Counted from the first letter of the stretch, positions 17,403 to 25,649 are shown. The stretch is 64,000 bases of DNA from UBA6054 sp963975575 (GCA_963975575.1 CAXBHL010000004.1:124001-188000); one strand, 5' to 3'. Numbers and translations are program-made. The notes: a model not told the origin generated them from the sequence alone.

Positions 17403-18755
17403 TCAGCCCCGATCGGGGCGCTTTGTCTGTTCGGATTCGGGAGCGTCCGCACCCGCCGAGCCCCCGGACGCGCCCGGGTCCTCCGGGCCGAGCCTGCGGG
17501 CCCAGGCGAAGTAAAACACACCCGCCAGGACGAACGCGCCGGCCGTCACCAGGTACACAACCGGTCCGAACTGGGTGCACAGGGCCAGCGCGGTCACGAT
17601 GGCCAGCACGGTCGGCACGGGATAGCCCCGCACCGCCCATGGAACGCGGAAGGGGCGTTCGAGGTCCGGCTCCTTCTTGCGGAGCACGATCAGGCACACG
17701 TTGACCGCGATGAACGCGACGAGCGTCGCCAGCGAGGCGACGCTGGCCACGGTCTCCACCGAGCCCAGCGGGATCATCGCGGCCGAGCCGGCGAAGAGCA
17801 CCAGGGCCGCCACCCACGGCGTGCGCCGGCCCGGGAGGACCCACGCCACCGGGCGCGGCATGTTCCCGTCGCGGGCCATGCCCAGCAGCAGGCGGCTGAT
17901 GGTCACGAACGTGATCAGGGCGGTCGTCGCGGTGGCGCACATCGCGAACCACGCCAGCGCGGCCGAGAGCGAATCGGCCGCCCGCCCCGCCGCCAGCGAC
18001 AGCGGCGCATCGCTCTCGGCCAGCGCCCGCGGCTCGGCCAGGGTGACCACCGCGAGCGCCACGAGCAGGTAGAGCCCCGTGGAGATCACCAGGCTGAGCA
18101 CGATCGAACGGGGCATGTCCCGCCCCGGGTTGCGGGCTTCCTCCGCGAGATTCACCAGGCTCTCGAAACCCGTGTAGACAAAGAACAGCAGCGCGGTTCC
18201 GGCGAACACGGCCGCGGTGGGCTTCTCCGCCAGTGGCTCGGCGATGTTGCCGACGTGCACGCCCGCGCCGATCACGATCAGCAGACCGAGGACCTGGATC
18301 GACGTCAGCACGATGTTGGCCCATGTTGACTGCCGGATGCCCGCGATGTTCAGCCCGGTGCACGCGCCCAGCAGCGCCAGCGCGGTCAGCCACTGCGGCA
18401 GGTCGATGAACCGGGCGAGGTAGCCCGCGAAGGCGATGGCCACGGTCGCCGCCGTGGCCGCGGCCGCCATCGCCACCACGAACCCCCCGACGAACGACAC
18501 CGCGCGATTCCGCCCGCTGGCCCGGCGCAGGAAGGTGTACTCGCCCCCCACGCGGGGGATCGCGCTGATCAGTTCGGCGTAGCCCAGGGCGCTGAGCACC
18601 GCGACGACGGCGGCGACGACGAACGCCTGCCACAGCCCCTCGCCGACCTCCCCGGCCGCCGCCCCGATCACGGAGTAGATCCCCGCGCCGACGATGGCCC
18701 CCACGCCGTAGTAGGTCAGCGCCGGCAAACCCAGTGTCCGCTCAAGGCCAGCCAT
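17403..18755 (-). CDS. APC-superfamily amino acid/cation permease
   Basis: A 450-residue permease with about 12 helices. The first helix carries the unwound-helix Gly motif (GVGAIVGAGIYSVIG), followed by ELISAIPRVGGEYTFLRR, and helix 6 contains FFVYTGFESLVNLAEEARNP. These are landmarks of APC-family transporters that exchange or take up amino acids or polyamines. The cytoplasmic C-terminus is short and Gly/Ala/Glu-rich. It lies 43 bp upstream of the ABC ATPase on the same strand, but a functional link is not established. Confidence 0.88.
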   Translation of the reverse strand: MAGLERTLGLPALTYYGVGAIVGAGIYSVIGAAAGEVGEGLWQAFVVAAVVAVLSALGYAELISAIPRVGGEYTFLRRASGRNRAVSFVGGFVVAMAAAATAATVAIAFAGYLARFIDLPQWLTALALLGACTGLNIAGIRQSTWANIVLTSIQVLGLLIVIGAGVHVGNIAEPLAEKPTAAVFAGTALLFFVYTGFESLVNLAEEARNPGRDMPRSIVLSLVISTGLYLLVALAVVTLAEPRALAESDAPLSLAAGRAADSLSAALAWFAMCATATTALITFVTISRLLLGMARDGNMPRPVAWVLPGRRTPWVAALVLFAGSAAMIPLGSVETVASVASLATLVAFIAVNVCLIVLRKKEPDLERPFRVPWAVRGYPVPTVLAIVTALALCTQFGPVVYLVTAGAFVLAGVFYFAWARRLGPEDPGASGGSAGADAPESEQTKRPDRG

Positions 18756-18810
18756 ATCGCAGGGTACCCGGACCCCAGGGCGCTGTCTCACGGGTCGGAG
18801 GCGTGTTGGG

Positions 18811-18816
18811 TACACT
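18811..18816 (+). promoter_or_regulatory. Candidate -10 element (TACACT)
   Basis: TACACT lies about 70 nt upstream of the start codon at 18887. The same hexamer is seen upstream of the DUF721 gene at 19399. No convincing -35 was identified. Confidence 0.35.
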
Positions 18817-18886
18817 GCGACCGCGGAGGATCGACGGCACGGGCCGGGGCCGGCCGGGGACCTCGCAGCCGCTCCGGGAGGGGCCG

Positions 18887-19321
18887 ATGGACGAACTGCT
18901 CCGTACCTATCTCGCACGGGCCGACGCCGCGTGCCCCTGGTGCGGGCACGGGCTGCGCGGTATCGCCGAACCGAGGTGCCCGGAGTGCGGCCGTCCGATC
19001 GAGCTGGCGCTGCGGGCTACTACAGCGGACCGATCTTGGACGCTCTGCCTGCTCGCCGCAGGCACGGGGGCGGGCACCGGCCTGAGCATGGGTCTGTACT
19101 TGGTGCTGATCGCGATCAGCGGCGGCAGCTATCCGGCCTGGATCCTCGCTGCTTTCGGGCTGGTGACCGTCGCGGGCCTGCTGGCCGCCGTGTGGTTGAT
19201 GCGCGTGCGGGCCAGCTGGGGGCTGATCCGGACCCAGACCCGGCGAGCAATCGCGTTCGCCTCGGTTGTGGCCGCTGTAGGCGGGCCGGGAGTGGTGTTT
19301 GCGATGGCCTACTTCGTTTGA
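18887..19321 (+). CDS. Zinc-ribbon membrane protein (planctomycete-type), unknown function
   Basis: A 144-residue protein. Its N-terminal ribbon CPWCGHGLRG...RCPECG (four cysteines) is expected to bind one zinc, and three to four hydrophobic helices follow. The start at 18887 is set by GGGAGGGG 4-8 nt upstream. The ribbon resembles those at the C-termini of the proteins at 51.7 and 55.6 kb; here it is N-terminal. No catalytic motif is visible. Confidence 0.75.
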   Translation: MDELLRTYLARADAACPWCGHGLRGIAEPRCPECGRPIELALRATTADRSWTLCLLAAGTGAGTGLSMGLYLVLIAISGGSYPAWILAAFGLVTVAGLLAAVWLMRVRASWGLIRTQTRRAIAFASVVAAVGGPGVVFAMAYFV

Positions 19322-19398
19322 AGGAACGCCACGCAGCGTCCGCAGTCATCGCTCCGAGCGAAAACCATCGGCCGGAGGGTGGTCCGCATCTGGGGTGG

Positions 19399-19404
19399 TA
19401 CACT
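19399..19404 (+). promoter_or_regulatory. Candidate -10 element for a leaderless DUF721 mRNA
   Basis: TACACT ends 6 nt before the GTG at 19411. If it is a true -10, transcription begins at the start codon and the mRNA is leaderless, which would explain the absence of a Shine-Dalgarno sequence. Confidence 0.4.
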
Positions 19405-19410
19405 GGGCGC

Positions 19411-19797
19411 GTGGACACGCGGCGCGAAAGACCGGTGCAGGCGGAGGCGGCGTCGCTCGAGCGGCTGCGTGGGAACCGGGTGCGGGGGGACCGCGGGCGG
19501 GGGCTCGGGGACGAGTTGACCGCGTTCGTCAAGGGGATCAAGAAGATCAGCGGGCAGGCCGAGCGGGCGGCGGGGGCCTGGGGGGCGGCCGCGCCGGACC
19601 CGGTGCGGGCCACGACGCGGGTCACGGACCTGAAGGCGGGCACCCTGGTCGTCGCCGTGCGGTCGGCGGCCGACCGGCACGCGGCCGACCGGTGGGTGCG
19701 GGGCGGCGGGCTGGCGGACCTGAAGGCCATCGCCAAAGCCCCGATCACGCGGGTGCGGTTCGTGCTCACCGACGCGGGCTGGTCGGACAATCCCTGA
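19411..19797 (+). CDS. DUF721 (DciA-like) protein, putative replicative helicase loader
   Basis: A 128-residue protein with the DUF721 pattern. A helix leads into a central Trp (AAGAWGAAAPDPVRATTRVT), then comes the beta-hairpin LKAGTLVVAVRSAADRHAADRW and a C-terminal strand VRFVLTD. DciA proteins load DnaB in bacteria lacking DnaC/DnaI. The GTG at 19411 is chosen because the preceding in-frame residues read through a likely promoter. The Arg/Gly-rich lead (RLRGNRVRGDRGRG) precedes the domain. Its presence near parB and dnaE fits a replication role, but this is by family only. Confidence 0.72.
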   Translation: MDTRRERPVQAEAASLERLRGNRVRGDRGRGLGDELTAFVKGIKKISGQAERAAGAWGAAAPDPVRATTRVTDLKAGTLVVAVRSAADRHAADRWVRGGGLADLKAIAKAPITRVRFVLTDAGWSDNP

Positions 19798-19902
19798 GCC
19801 GGCGACGGCGCGACCGACCGAGGTTGTGGGGGGGGTTGAACGGGGTTGGGCGCAGGAAACGTCGGGGTTTCCGCTCGATTTCCGGACCCGCGCGGTTTCT
19901 CT

Positions 19903-19931
19903 TTGACAAACACATCCGAATCGGGGATGCT
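19903..19931 (+). promoter_or_regulatory. Candidate promoter in a gene-free region
   Basis: A perfect -35 TTGACA (19903-19908), a 17-nt spacer and a weak -10 GATGCT (19926-19931) lie in the gap between the DUF721 gene and the first thioester protein gene. No credible coding sequence follows. Confidence 0.5.
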
Positions 19932-19937
19932 GGTGTC

Positions 19938-20134
19938 GCCGGCGTCGTGGTCGGCGACAACCTTGGGGTCCGCCGAGGAACTCGCGGTGGGCGTGCGGAA
20001 CGGGCTTCGGTCCGGATCGTGACGCCGGGCCCGGGTTCCGAGGTATTGCGTGTGGGGGTAGCTGGCCGTCCTCCTGGGCCGGCTGCATGAGCACGCTGGG
20101 GCGGCGTCTTCTCGTGGGAGACGCCGCCTTTCTT
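19938..20134 (+). ncRNA. Candidate non-coding RNA between a promoter and an intrinsic terminator
   Basis: About 200 nt starts after the TTGACA promoter and ends in a strong terminator at 20100-20134. It contains a 7-bp hairpin TGTCGCC/GGCGACA just after the predicted start and a GCTGGCC/GGCCGGC hairpin at 20061-20083. It matches no RNA family I can recognise (no SRP, RNase P or tmRNA signatures). A 32-codon frame starting at 19927 overlaps the -10 and is unlikely to be the product. The remainder of this 700-bp gap (20135-20497) shows only the leader of the next gene. Confidence 0.45.
20100..20134 (+). terminator. Intrinsic terminator
   Basis: A perfect 10-bp stem (GGCGGCGTCT / AGACGCCGCC, 9-nt loop) followed by TTTCTT. 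No gene ends within 300 nt upstream, so it most likely ends the candidate non-coding RNA. Confidence 0.8.
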
Positions 20135-20497
20135 GTGCGCCCATCGCCCGGTAGCCGGCACCCGGCCTGTCCCCCGCCCGGACCCATCCGCCGGGAGCGT
20201 TCGTCCCCGACGCTCGGCGGAAGCTTGCTTGAGTCCATACCACACCGGCGGACCAACGGTTGCGTGCGGCGCGGTGACCGCCCGTGGCGGCGCGCGTTAT
20301 CCGGGCGTGCGGCGTGCGGTTTCGCGCGCGGGGCCGGGGCTGTGCGGGTTGCGCACGACCGATAGCGGGCGATCGCGTGCCGGGCTTCGTGATGCGGTGG
20401 GATCGCACCCGGGGCGGTGTAGTTTCGTCGTCGAGCGGGGTCACCGGGCCCCGTGTCGACCACCACACAGACCCGCCATCGGGGAAAAGAGAAGACC

Positions 20498-21172
20498 ATG
20501 AAGAACGCGATGATCATCCTGACGCTGGCCGCCGGCTCCACCGTGGCCATGGCCGACACGATCGACGCCCGCTACACCGGCATCGCCGGCGGCAGCGGCG
20601 CCAGCCACCTGCGGGTGGGCGGGCAGACCTTTCTCGCCGGTCACATGGAGCACGAGATCACGTCCGGCGATCGCTCCGGCGAGCGGTTCAGCACCTTCTG
20701 CATCGACCTGGGCGAGTACGCCCGCACCAACTCGGTCACGTACGACATCATCGACCTGAAGGACGCGCCCGCCCCCGGCACGCCCTACGGCGAGGTGGTC
20801 GCCGCGGAGATCAGCGCGATCGTCGCCAACGCGGCCCGGCTGGGCTGGATCGACAACCGCCTGCAGGCCGACACGGACCAGACCGGTTACATCGCCAAGA
20901 TGGGCGCGATCCAGGCGGCGATCTGGGAGGCCATCGGCGGCGACGTCCGCCTGACCGACAGCCGCACGTCCAGCAGCCTCGTTTCCTATTACAACACCCT
21001 GATGAACGAAACCACCTTCGACTCGGACCTGCGTCTGGGCGGCCTGAAGGCGATGGTCAACAACGGGCGTCAAGACATGCTGTACGTGGTCCCCGTGCCC
21101 CCGGCCGCCCTGGCCGGAGCCGGCCTGCTGGCCGGGCTGGGCGGCGTGCGGGTGGCCCGCCGGCGCAAGTAA
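20498..21172 (+). CDS. Thioester-type surface protein A with PEP-CTERM-like anchor
   Basis: A 224-residue secreted protein: signal peptide (1-19), a beta-rich domain, then a sorting tail (VPVPPAALAGAGLLAG, a short hydrophobic helix, ARRRK). The motifs STFCID (C68) and MGAIQAAIWE (Q139) match the Cys and Gln motifs of thioester domains (TED; Cys-Gln thioester bond-forming surface proteins), which covalently capture host or surface amines in Gram-positive adhesins. The tail would be cut and anchored by an exosortase, which is not in this window. It is the first of five tandem paralogues. The start at 20498 follows a GGGGAAAAGAGAAG leader. Confidence 0.8.
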   Translation: MKNAMIILTLAAGSTVAMADTIDARYTGIAGGSGASHLRVGGQTFLAGHMEHEITSGDRSGERFSTFCIDLGEYARTNSVTYDIIDLKDAPAPGTPYGEVVAAEISAIVANAARLGWIDNRLQADTDQTGYIAKMGAIQAAIWEAIGGDVRLTDSRTSSSLVSYYNTLMNETTFDSDLRLGGLKAMVNNGRQDMLYVVPVPPAALAGAGLLAGLGGVRVARRRK

Positions 21173-21222
21173 GCGATCGGATCCCCTCCTCCGATTCCCT
21201 CCGTGTGTGTGTGGTTGCAAGG

Positions 21223-21250
21223 CGACACCCGGGCTTCGGCCCGGGTGTCG
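21223..21250 (+). terminator. Terminator-like hairpin after surface protein A
   Basis: CGACACCCGGGC TTCG GCCCGGGTGTCG is a perfect 12-bp stem with a UUCG tetraloop. There is no T-run after it, so termination may need Rho or be inefficient. Confidence 0.6.
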
Positions 21251-21406
21251 TCGCGCGCGGGCGGCCCGGGCGACGGGCGCACCCGGCGGGCAGGGAGCGG
21301 GTTTCCGGACGGCGGGGATCGGCCGGGCGGGCGGTGAGAACACCGATTCTCGGACCACCACGACGGGACCACGTCCGGCGCAAGTTATCCCCTGAATTAG
21401 GGATTT

Positions 21407-21412
21407 TATACT
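21407..21412 (+). promoter_or_regulatory. Candidate -10 (TATACT) for surface protein B
   Basis: TATACT lies in a distinctly A/T-rich island (21381-21420), ~90 nt before the start at 21501. No good -35 is seen. A small inverted repeat (CCCT GAATT AGGG) overlaps the likely -35 region and could be an operator. Apart from this and the terminator of gene A, the 328-bp gap holds nothing recognisable. Confidence 0.4.
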
Positions 21413-21500
21413 TGTTTAGGGGGGTTACCGGTGGCACACTGTAGAGCATCGTGGCACTCCGCCTCGGTGGCACCTGAATACCAAGACGAGAGGAAGAGAC

Positions 21501-22178
21501 ATGAACCGATTCACCATGACGGCCGGGCTCGCGCTCGCGGCGGGTGTGGGCGTGGCCTCGGCGGACACGGTCACGCTCAACTTCGACGGCATCGCCGGCG
21601 GCTCCAACGCGACCAGAGTGCGGCTGGCGACGCGGACCCTGCCCGCGGGGCACCTGAACTACACCGTGGTCGCGGGCGCCCCGGCGGGCTCGCTGAGCAC
21701 CTTCTGCATCGACCTCAGCCAGAACGTGGCGTCGGGCGATGTGGTCTACGAGATCGCGGAGATCACCGACGCGCCGGTGCCCGGGACGGCGACGTACTCG
21801 GCGGCGCAGGCGGGCGCGGTCAGCGCGATCCTGGCCAACGCGGCCCAGCTCGGCTGGATCGACAGCCGCCTGCAGGGCGACTCGGGCCAGACCGACTACC
21901 TGGCCCGCATGGGCGCGATCCAGGCGGCGATCTGGGAAGCGCTGGGCGAGACGCTCGACCTGAACTCCGGCGACACAACGCCCGCGCTGCACACGGCCTA
22001 CGACGTGCTGATGGACACCCAGACGTTCGACGGCTCGCTGCGGATCGCCGGGCTCAAGGCCCTGCTCAGCGCCGGCAGCCAGGACGTGCTGTACGTCGTG
22101 CCGCTTCCCCCGGCCGTCTTCGCGGGCGCCGGCCTGCTGGCGACCTGCTTCGGCGTGCGTGCGGCCCGCCGGCGCTGA
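21501..22178 (+). CDS. Thioester-type surface protein B with PEP-CTERM-like anchor
   Basis: A 225-residue paralogue of protein A with the same order of parts: signal peptide (1-21), STFCIDLSQN (C69), the stretch ANAAQLGWIDSRLQGDSGQ, MGAIQAAIWE (Q141), and a C-terminal PLPPAVFAGAGLLATCFGV helix ending AARRR. The Cys-Gln spacing is 72. The start at 21501 has AGAGGAAGAGAC upstream. It is flanked by hairpins on both sides, so it is probably monocistronic. Confidence 0.8.
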   Translation: MNRFTMTAGLALAAGVGVASADTVTLNFDGIAGGSNATRVRLATRTLPAGHLNYTVVAGAPAGSLSTFCIDLSQNVASGDVVYEIAEITDAPVPGTATYSAAQAGAVSAILANAAQLGWIDSRLQGDSGQTDYLARMGAIQAAIWEALGETLDLNSGDTTPALHTAYDVLMDTQTFDGSLRIAGLKALLSAGSQDVLYVVPLPPAVFAGAGLLATCFGVRAARRR

Positions 22179-22208
22179 TCGTGTGACTGCGGATCATCCT
22201 GTCCCCAG

Positions 22209-22243
22209 CGGCACCCGGGCTTGTCCCGGGTGCCGTGCGTTTT
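22209..22243 (+). terminator. Intrinsic terminator of surface protein B
   Basis: An 11-bp perfect stem (CGGCACCCGGG / CCCGGGTGCCG) with a 5-nt loop, followed by TGCGTTTT. Confidence 0.75.
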
Positions 22244-22448
22244 GGTGCGCGTCGGGGTTCCGGCCGCGGGCGGGTGATCGGACGCCTGTTGTCCGATAAC
22301 CGGGTCGGTCTGGAACGAAAGTGCGGAAAGACCGGGCGGTTGGGCTGAACGCCTTGAAGGGGGGGGGCTGATCCATCATGATGGTGTGCAGAAAGGACTT
22401 GCGGTGTGTGAGCCCGCGGTCTGGAAGATCGAAACCGGGAGAGACGAG

Positions 22449-23126
22449 ATGATGATCAAGGGATTGGCCGCGACCGCGGCGATGACGCTGGCCGCCGGCG
22501 CCTCGATGGGCGCGACGGTGGATCTGAACTACACCGGCGTGGCGGGGGGGACCTCCGCGGCGCACCTGCGCGTGGGCAGCTACGTCTACTACGCCGGTCA
22601 CATGACGCACCTGTACTCGGGCGGCGCCCGCGACGGCCAGGTGTTCAACACCTTCTGCATCGACGTGGGCGAGTACGCCACGCCCGGCACGGCGACCTAC
22701 CAGATCATCGATCTTGAGGACGCGCCGATCCCGGGTTCGCCCTACGGCGTGGTCAAGGCCGACGCCGTCAGTGCGGTGGTGGCCAACGCGATCGCGCTGG
22801 GCTGGATCGGTGCCGACCTGCAGGGCGACAGCGGGCAGGCCGGGTACCTGGGCAAGATGGGCGCGATCCAGGCGGCGATCTGGGAGGCGTTGGGCTTTGA
22901 CGTCCAGGTGTCCAGCGGTTCGACCAGCAGCAGCCTGAAGACCTACTACGCGCAGCTGATGAGCTCGACGACGTTCGACTCGAGCCTGCGGACGGACGGC
23001 CTCAAGGCCGTGGCGGCTTCCGGGCAGCAGGACATGCTCTTCATCGTCCCGCTTCCTCCGGCCGCGTTCGCGGGTGCGGGCCTGCTGGCCGCGTGCTTCG
23101 GCGTGCGGAATGTGCGTCGTCGCTGA
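22449..23126 (+). CDS. Thioester-type surface protein C with PEP-CTERM-like anchor
   Basis: A 225-residue paralogue. Signal peptide (1-22), NTFCIDVGEYA (C70), MGAIQAAIWEALG (Q141, spacing 71), a Ser-rich segment (SSGSTSSSL), and the tail PLPPAAFAGAGLLAACFGV plus NVRRR. The start MMIKG at 22449 is chosen for the GGGAGAGACGAG leader. The YVYYAGHMTH segment before the Cys replaces the more acidic equivalent in protein A, so the paralogues differ mainly in the first third. Confidence 0.8.
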   Translation: MMIKGLAATAAMTLAAGASMGATVDLNYTGVAGGTSAAHLRVGSYVYYAGHMTHLYSGGARDGQVFNTFCIDVGEYATPGTATYQIIDLEDAPIPGSPYGVVKADAVSAVVANAIALGWIGADLQGDSGQAGYLGKMGAIQAAIWEALGFDVQVSSGSTSSSLKTYYAQLMSSTTFDSSLRTDGLKAVAASGQQDMLFIVPLPPAAFAGAGLLAACFGVRNVRRR

Positions 23127-23166
23127 GGGCGAGACGGAGTTGGTTGGTCGCCCGATCGTGAAGACC

Positions 23167-23204
23167 AAGGACGCCCGGTGTAGAACCGGGCGTCCTTTCT
23201 TTTT
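23167..23204 (+). terminator. Intrinsic terminator of surface protein C
   Basis: A perfect 13-bp stem (AAGGACGCCCGGT / ACCGGGCGTCCTT), 5-nt loop, followed by TCTTTTT. The following gap to 23445 is A/T-rich (23220-23340) and probably holds the promoter of protein D; no clear -35/-10 pair could be fixed. Confidence 0.85.
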
Positions 23205-23445
23205 GGTGCCGGCGTCCGGCCCGGGTTAATAAGGGGCGAACGCCCTGCTTGTTTGTACCGGAATACCCTTAACTCAATAAGAGAAACACCCGCACATCAT
23301 GGTTTCGTGGTTTATTACCGGCTCGTGGTCTGATGGGCGATGCTTCAATGCCCATTGGTCGCAAGGAAAGCAGAGCTGTCGGCCGGGTCTGTCGACCGGG
23401 TCTTCAACGGCTTGCGCGCTGTGCGACGTGGACTAGGAGTCTGAG

Positions 23446-24168
23446 ATGATGAACAAAATGACAGTATCCGCGGCGATGATATTGACGATCGCTGCCGGGA
23501 GCACGATGGCGGAGAACTTGCCGCTGAACTTCGACAACACGTCGAGGGCGGGCGACACGCTGCAGATGCAGTTCGAGACGATCGCCGGCGGTGGGGCCGC
23601 GGGGCGCGTGAATGTTGGGGGCAACAATCTCCAGGCCGGGCACATTGTGCACACCATCATGAGCGGGGCGCAGGCTGGCTCGCCGTTCAGCACATTCTGC
23701 GTGGAACTCGGCCAGAACATCGGGAACGGCGTGCTGACCTACGGTATTGTTGACCTGACCGATGCGCCGATGCCGGGACCTACCTACGGGCAGTTTGTGG
23801 CTGACTCGGTGAGCGCTGTGCTGGCCAACGCGCTGGCCATGGGCTGGATAGACGCCCGCCTTCAGGCGGACACGGGGCAGGAAAACTACCTCGGACGCAT
23901 GGGGGCTATTCAGGCTGCAATCTGGGAGGCCGTCGGCGGGGACGTGCAGATCGGGTCGCCAGGAACGAGCCTCTTTGTGTTCGATGCGTACAACGAGCTG
24001 ATGGACAGCCAATCGTTTGATGCATCGAGCCGGATGACGGGACTGCGGGCGCTAGTCAATCCGACCCGTCAGGATATGTTGTATGTCGTGCCGCTGCCCC
24101 CGGCGGCGTTCGCGGGTGCGGGCCTGCTGGCCGCGTGCTTCGGCGTGCGGATCCTGCGGCGGCGTTGA
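23446..24168 (+). CDS. Thioester-type surface protein D with PEP-CTERM-like anchor
   Basis: A 240-residue paralogue with an insertion of ~16 residues after the signal peptide (NTSRAGDTLQMQFETIAGG). STFCVELGQN (C85) and MGAIQAAIWEAV (Q156, spacing 71) are kept. The tail is PLPPAAFAGAGLLAACFGV with ILRRR. AGGAG precedes the start by 8 nt. Codon choice is visibly less GC-biased than in the four sister genes, although the last ~60 bp are nearly identical to gene C. Confidence 0.8.
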   Translation: MMNKMTVSAAMILTIAAGSTMAENLPLNFDNTSRAGDTLQMQFETIAGGGAAGRVNVGGNNLQAGHIVHTIMSGAQAGSPFSTFCVELGQNIGNGVLTYGIVDLTDAPMPGPTYGQFVADSVSAVLANALAMGWIDARLQADTGQENYLGRMGAIQAAIWEAVGGDVQIGSPGTSLFVFDAYNELMDSQSFDASSRMTGLRALVNPTRQDMLYVVPLPPAAFAGAGLLAACFGVRILRRR

Positions 24169-24192
24169 TCGGTTCTTCGGAAAGGCAGCTCG

Positions 24193-24223
24193 AACGCCCG
24201 GCCCCGTGCCGGGCGTTTTTTCT
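24193..24223 (+). terminator. Intrinsic terminator of surface protein D
   Basis: A perfect 10-bp stem (AACGCCCGGC / GCCGGGCGTT), 5-nt loop, followed by TTTTCTT. Confidence 0.85.
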
Positions 24224-24451
24224 TGCATTGGCGGCAGCGCCCGGTCCGGGGCGCACGGTTGACGTCAGGATAAGGCGAACTCCTGTGGGTTCATGGTCAA
24301 GCCGTCGTGAAGGAACTATGAGCCGCTATTCACTGGGAGAAACCGGCTATCGGAGTGATCATGACATCTCACACACCGGGATGCGAACACCCGGTCTTCG
24401 TTCGAAGAGCGTCCCTTCGGGGACGAGTTCTAGATACTCAGGAGACACGAG

Positions 24452-25180
24452 ATGAATGCTCACACACTGACCGTCGCGTTGGCGCTGACCGCTTCCCCCT
24501 TCGCCGCCTTCGGTGACACGGTTGACCTGCAGTCCAAGTCGTTCCACGGCTCGGGAGGCGGGGCGCCGACGATCGGGCTGGACTTTACGGGGATCGAGGG
24601 CGGTTCGAACGTCGGCCGGGTGACCGCGGGCGGGCGGACGTACCGCGCGGGCCACATGGAGTACCAGATCACGACCGGCTCTCGGGCGGGTACGCGGTTC
24701 CACACCTTCTGCATCGAGATCAGCCAGACCGTGGCCAACGGCGAGGCGATGTTCCAGCTGGTGGATCTGTCGCAGTCGCCCGACCCGGGCCCGACCTACT
24801 CGAACATCGTGACCGACCGGATCAGCGCGGTGGTGGCCAACGCTTACGCGCTGGGCTGGATCGACCGGCGCCTGCAGGCGGACTCGGGCCAGGACAACTA
24901 CCTGGGGCGCATGGGCGCCATCCAGGCCGCGATCTGGGACGCGATGGGCGCGACGGTGAACATCGATTCGGCGGACACGAGCGATTTCGTGCGTGACGCG
25001 TACAACGAGCTGCTCAACCCGGGCACCTTCGATGATGCTCGTCGCCTGTCCGGCCTGATGGCGCTGACGAACGACAGCCGTCAGGACATGCTGTACGTGG
25101 TGCCGCTGCCGCCGGCCTCCATGGCGGGGCTGGGGATGCTGGCGCTGGGTCTGGGCGCCCGGGTCATCCGGCGTCGCTGA
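24452..25180 (+). CDS. Thioester-type surface protein E with PEP-CTERM-like anchor
   Basis: A 242-residue paralogue. Signal peptide (1-21), a Gly-rich insert (HGSGGGAPTIG), HTFCIEISQT (C87), MGAIQAAIWDAMG (Q158, spacing 71), and the tail PLPPASMAGLGMLALGLGA with VIRRR. It differs most in the anchor helix. The start at 24452 has AGGAGACACGAG upstream. It closes the five-gene tandem array. Confidence 0.8.
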   Translation: MNAHTLTVALALTASPFAAFGDTVDLQSKSFHGSGGGAPTIGLDFTGIEGGSNVGRVTAGGRTYRAGHMEYQITTGSRAGTRFHTFCIEISQTVANGEAMFQLVDLSQSPDPGPTYSNIVTDRISAVVANAYALGWIDRRLQADSGQDNYLGRMGAIQAAIWDAMGATVNIDSADTSDFVRDAYNELLNPGTFDDARRLSGLMALTNDSRQDMLYVVPLPPASMAGLGMLALGLGARVIRRR

Positions 25181-25205
25181 TCGCATCCGGCTTTGGTGGG
25201 TAGGG

Positions 25206-25235
25206 AAGAGCCCCGCTTCTTGCGGGGTTCTTCTT
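25206..25235 (+). terminator. Intrinsic terminator of surface protein E
   Basis: An 11-bp stem (AAGAGCCCCGC / GCGGGGTTCTT, one G-T pair) followed by CTTCG. Confidence 0.7.
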
Positions 25236-25273
25236 CGCGCGCTCGGCAGGGGGGGTGGCGGTGGGCGGGGTGC

Positions 25274-25504
25274 TCAGCGGGCGGCGGCCCGCTTGTCGCA
25301 GTAGGCCCGCGCCCGCTCGATGACGGTGGCGTAATCGTCGCCCTCCACGACCACGTTGTCGGCCAGCACGAAGCGGGTGTCGAAGCACAGGCTGCAGCGC
25401 CCCAAGCAGTCCTTGGGCGTGCAGCCGGCCGAGACCAGTTGCTCGCGTTCCTTGAGGGAGCGGGGGTTGAGCGTGCAGAACTGGATCGGGCACGGCGCGT
25501 CCAT
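25274..25504 (-). CDS. DUF1450-like small cysteine-rich protein
   Basis: A 76-residue protein with the DUF1450/YuzB pattern FCTLN, then CLGRCSLCFDTRFVLADNVVVEGDD. Five to six cysteines (CPIQFC, GC, CLGRCSLC) suggest a metal or Fe-S site. The family function is not established. It converges on surface protein E and is separated from the upstream S74 gene by ~145 bp, so it is probably independent of the surface genes. Confidence 0.7.
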   Translation of the reverse strand: MDAPCPIQFCTLNPRSLKEREQLVSAGCTPKDCLGRCSLCFDTRFVLADNVVVEGDDYATVIERARAYCDKRAAAR

Positions 25505-25649
25505 ACAGGAATCATCGTACCGCGCCCGGGGTTGGATCCAAGCGGTCTGCGATGGTGGCCCGAGCCGGCGGGCGGGAATGGACGATTAAGCCCACGCCGG
25601 GCATTCCGGAAACACCGAGGTGCCCGGGCGGGGTGGGTGCGCCGGGGCG

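Noticed and set aside
19927..20022. A 32-codon frame in the candidate ncRNA unit
   Set aside because: Its ATG lies within the predicted -10 box and no ribosome site precedes it; no protein features are seen.
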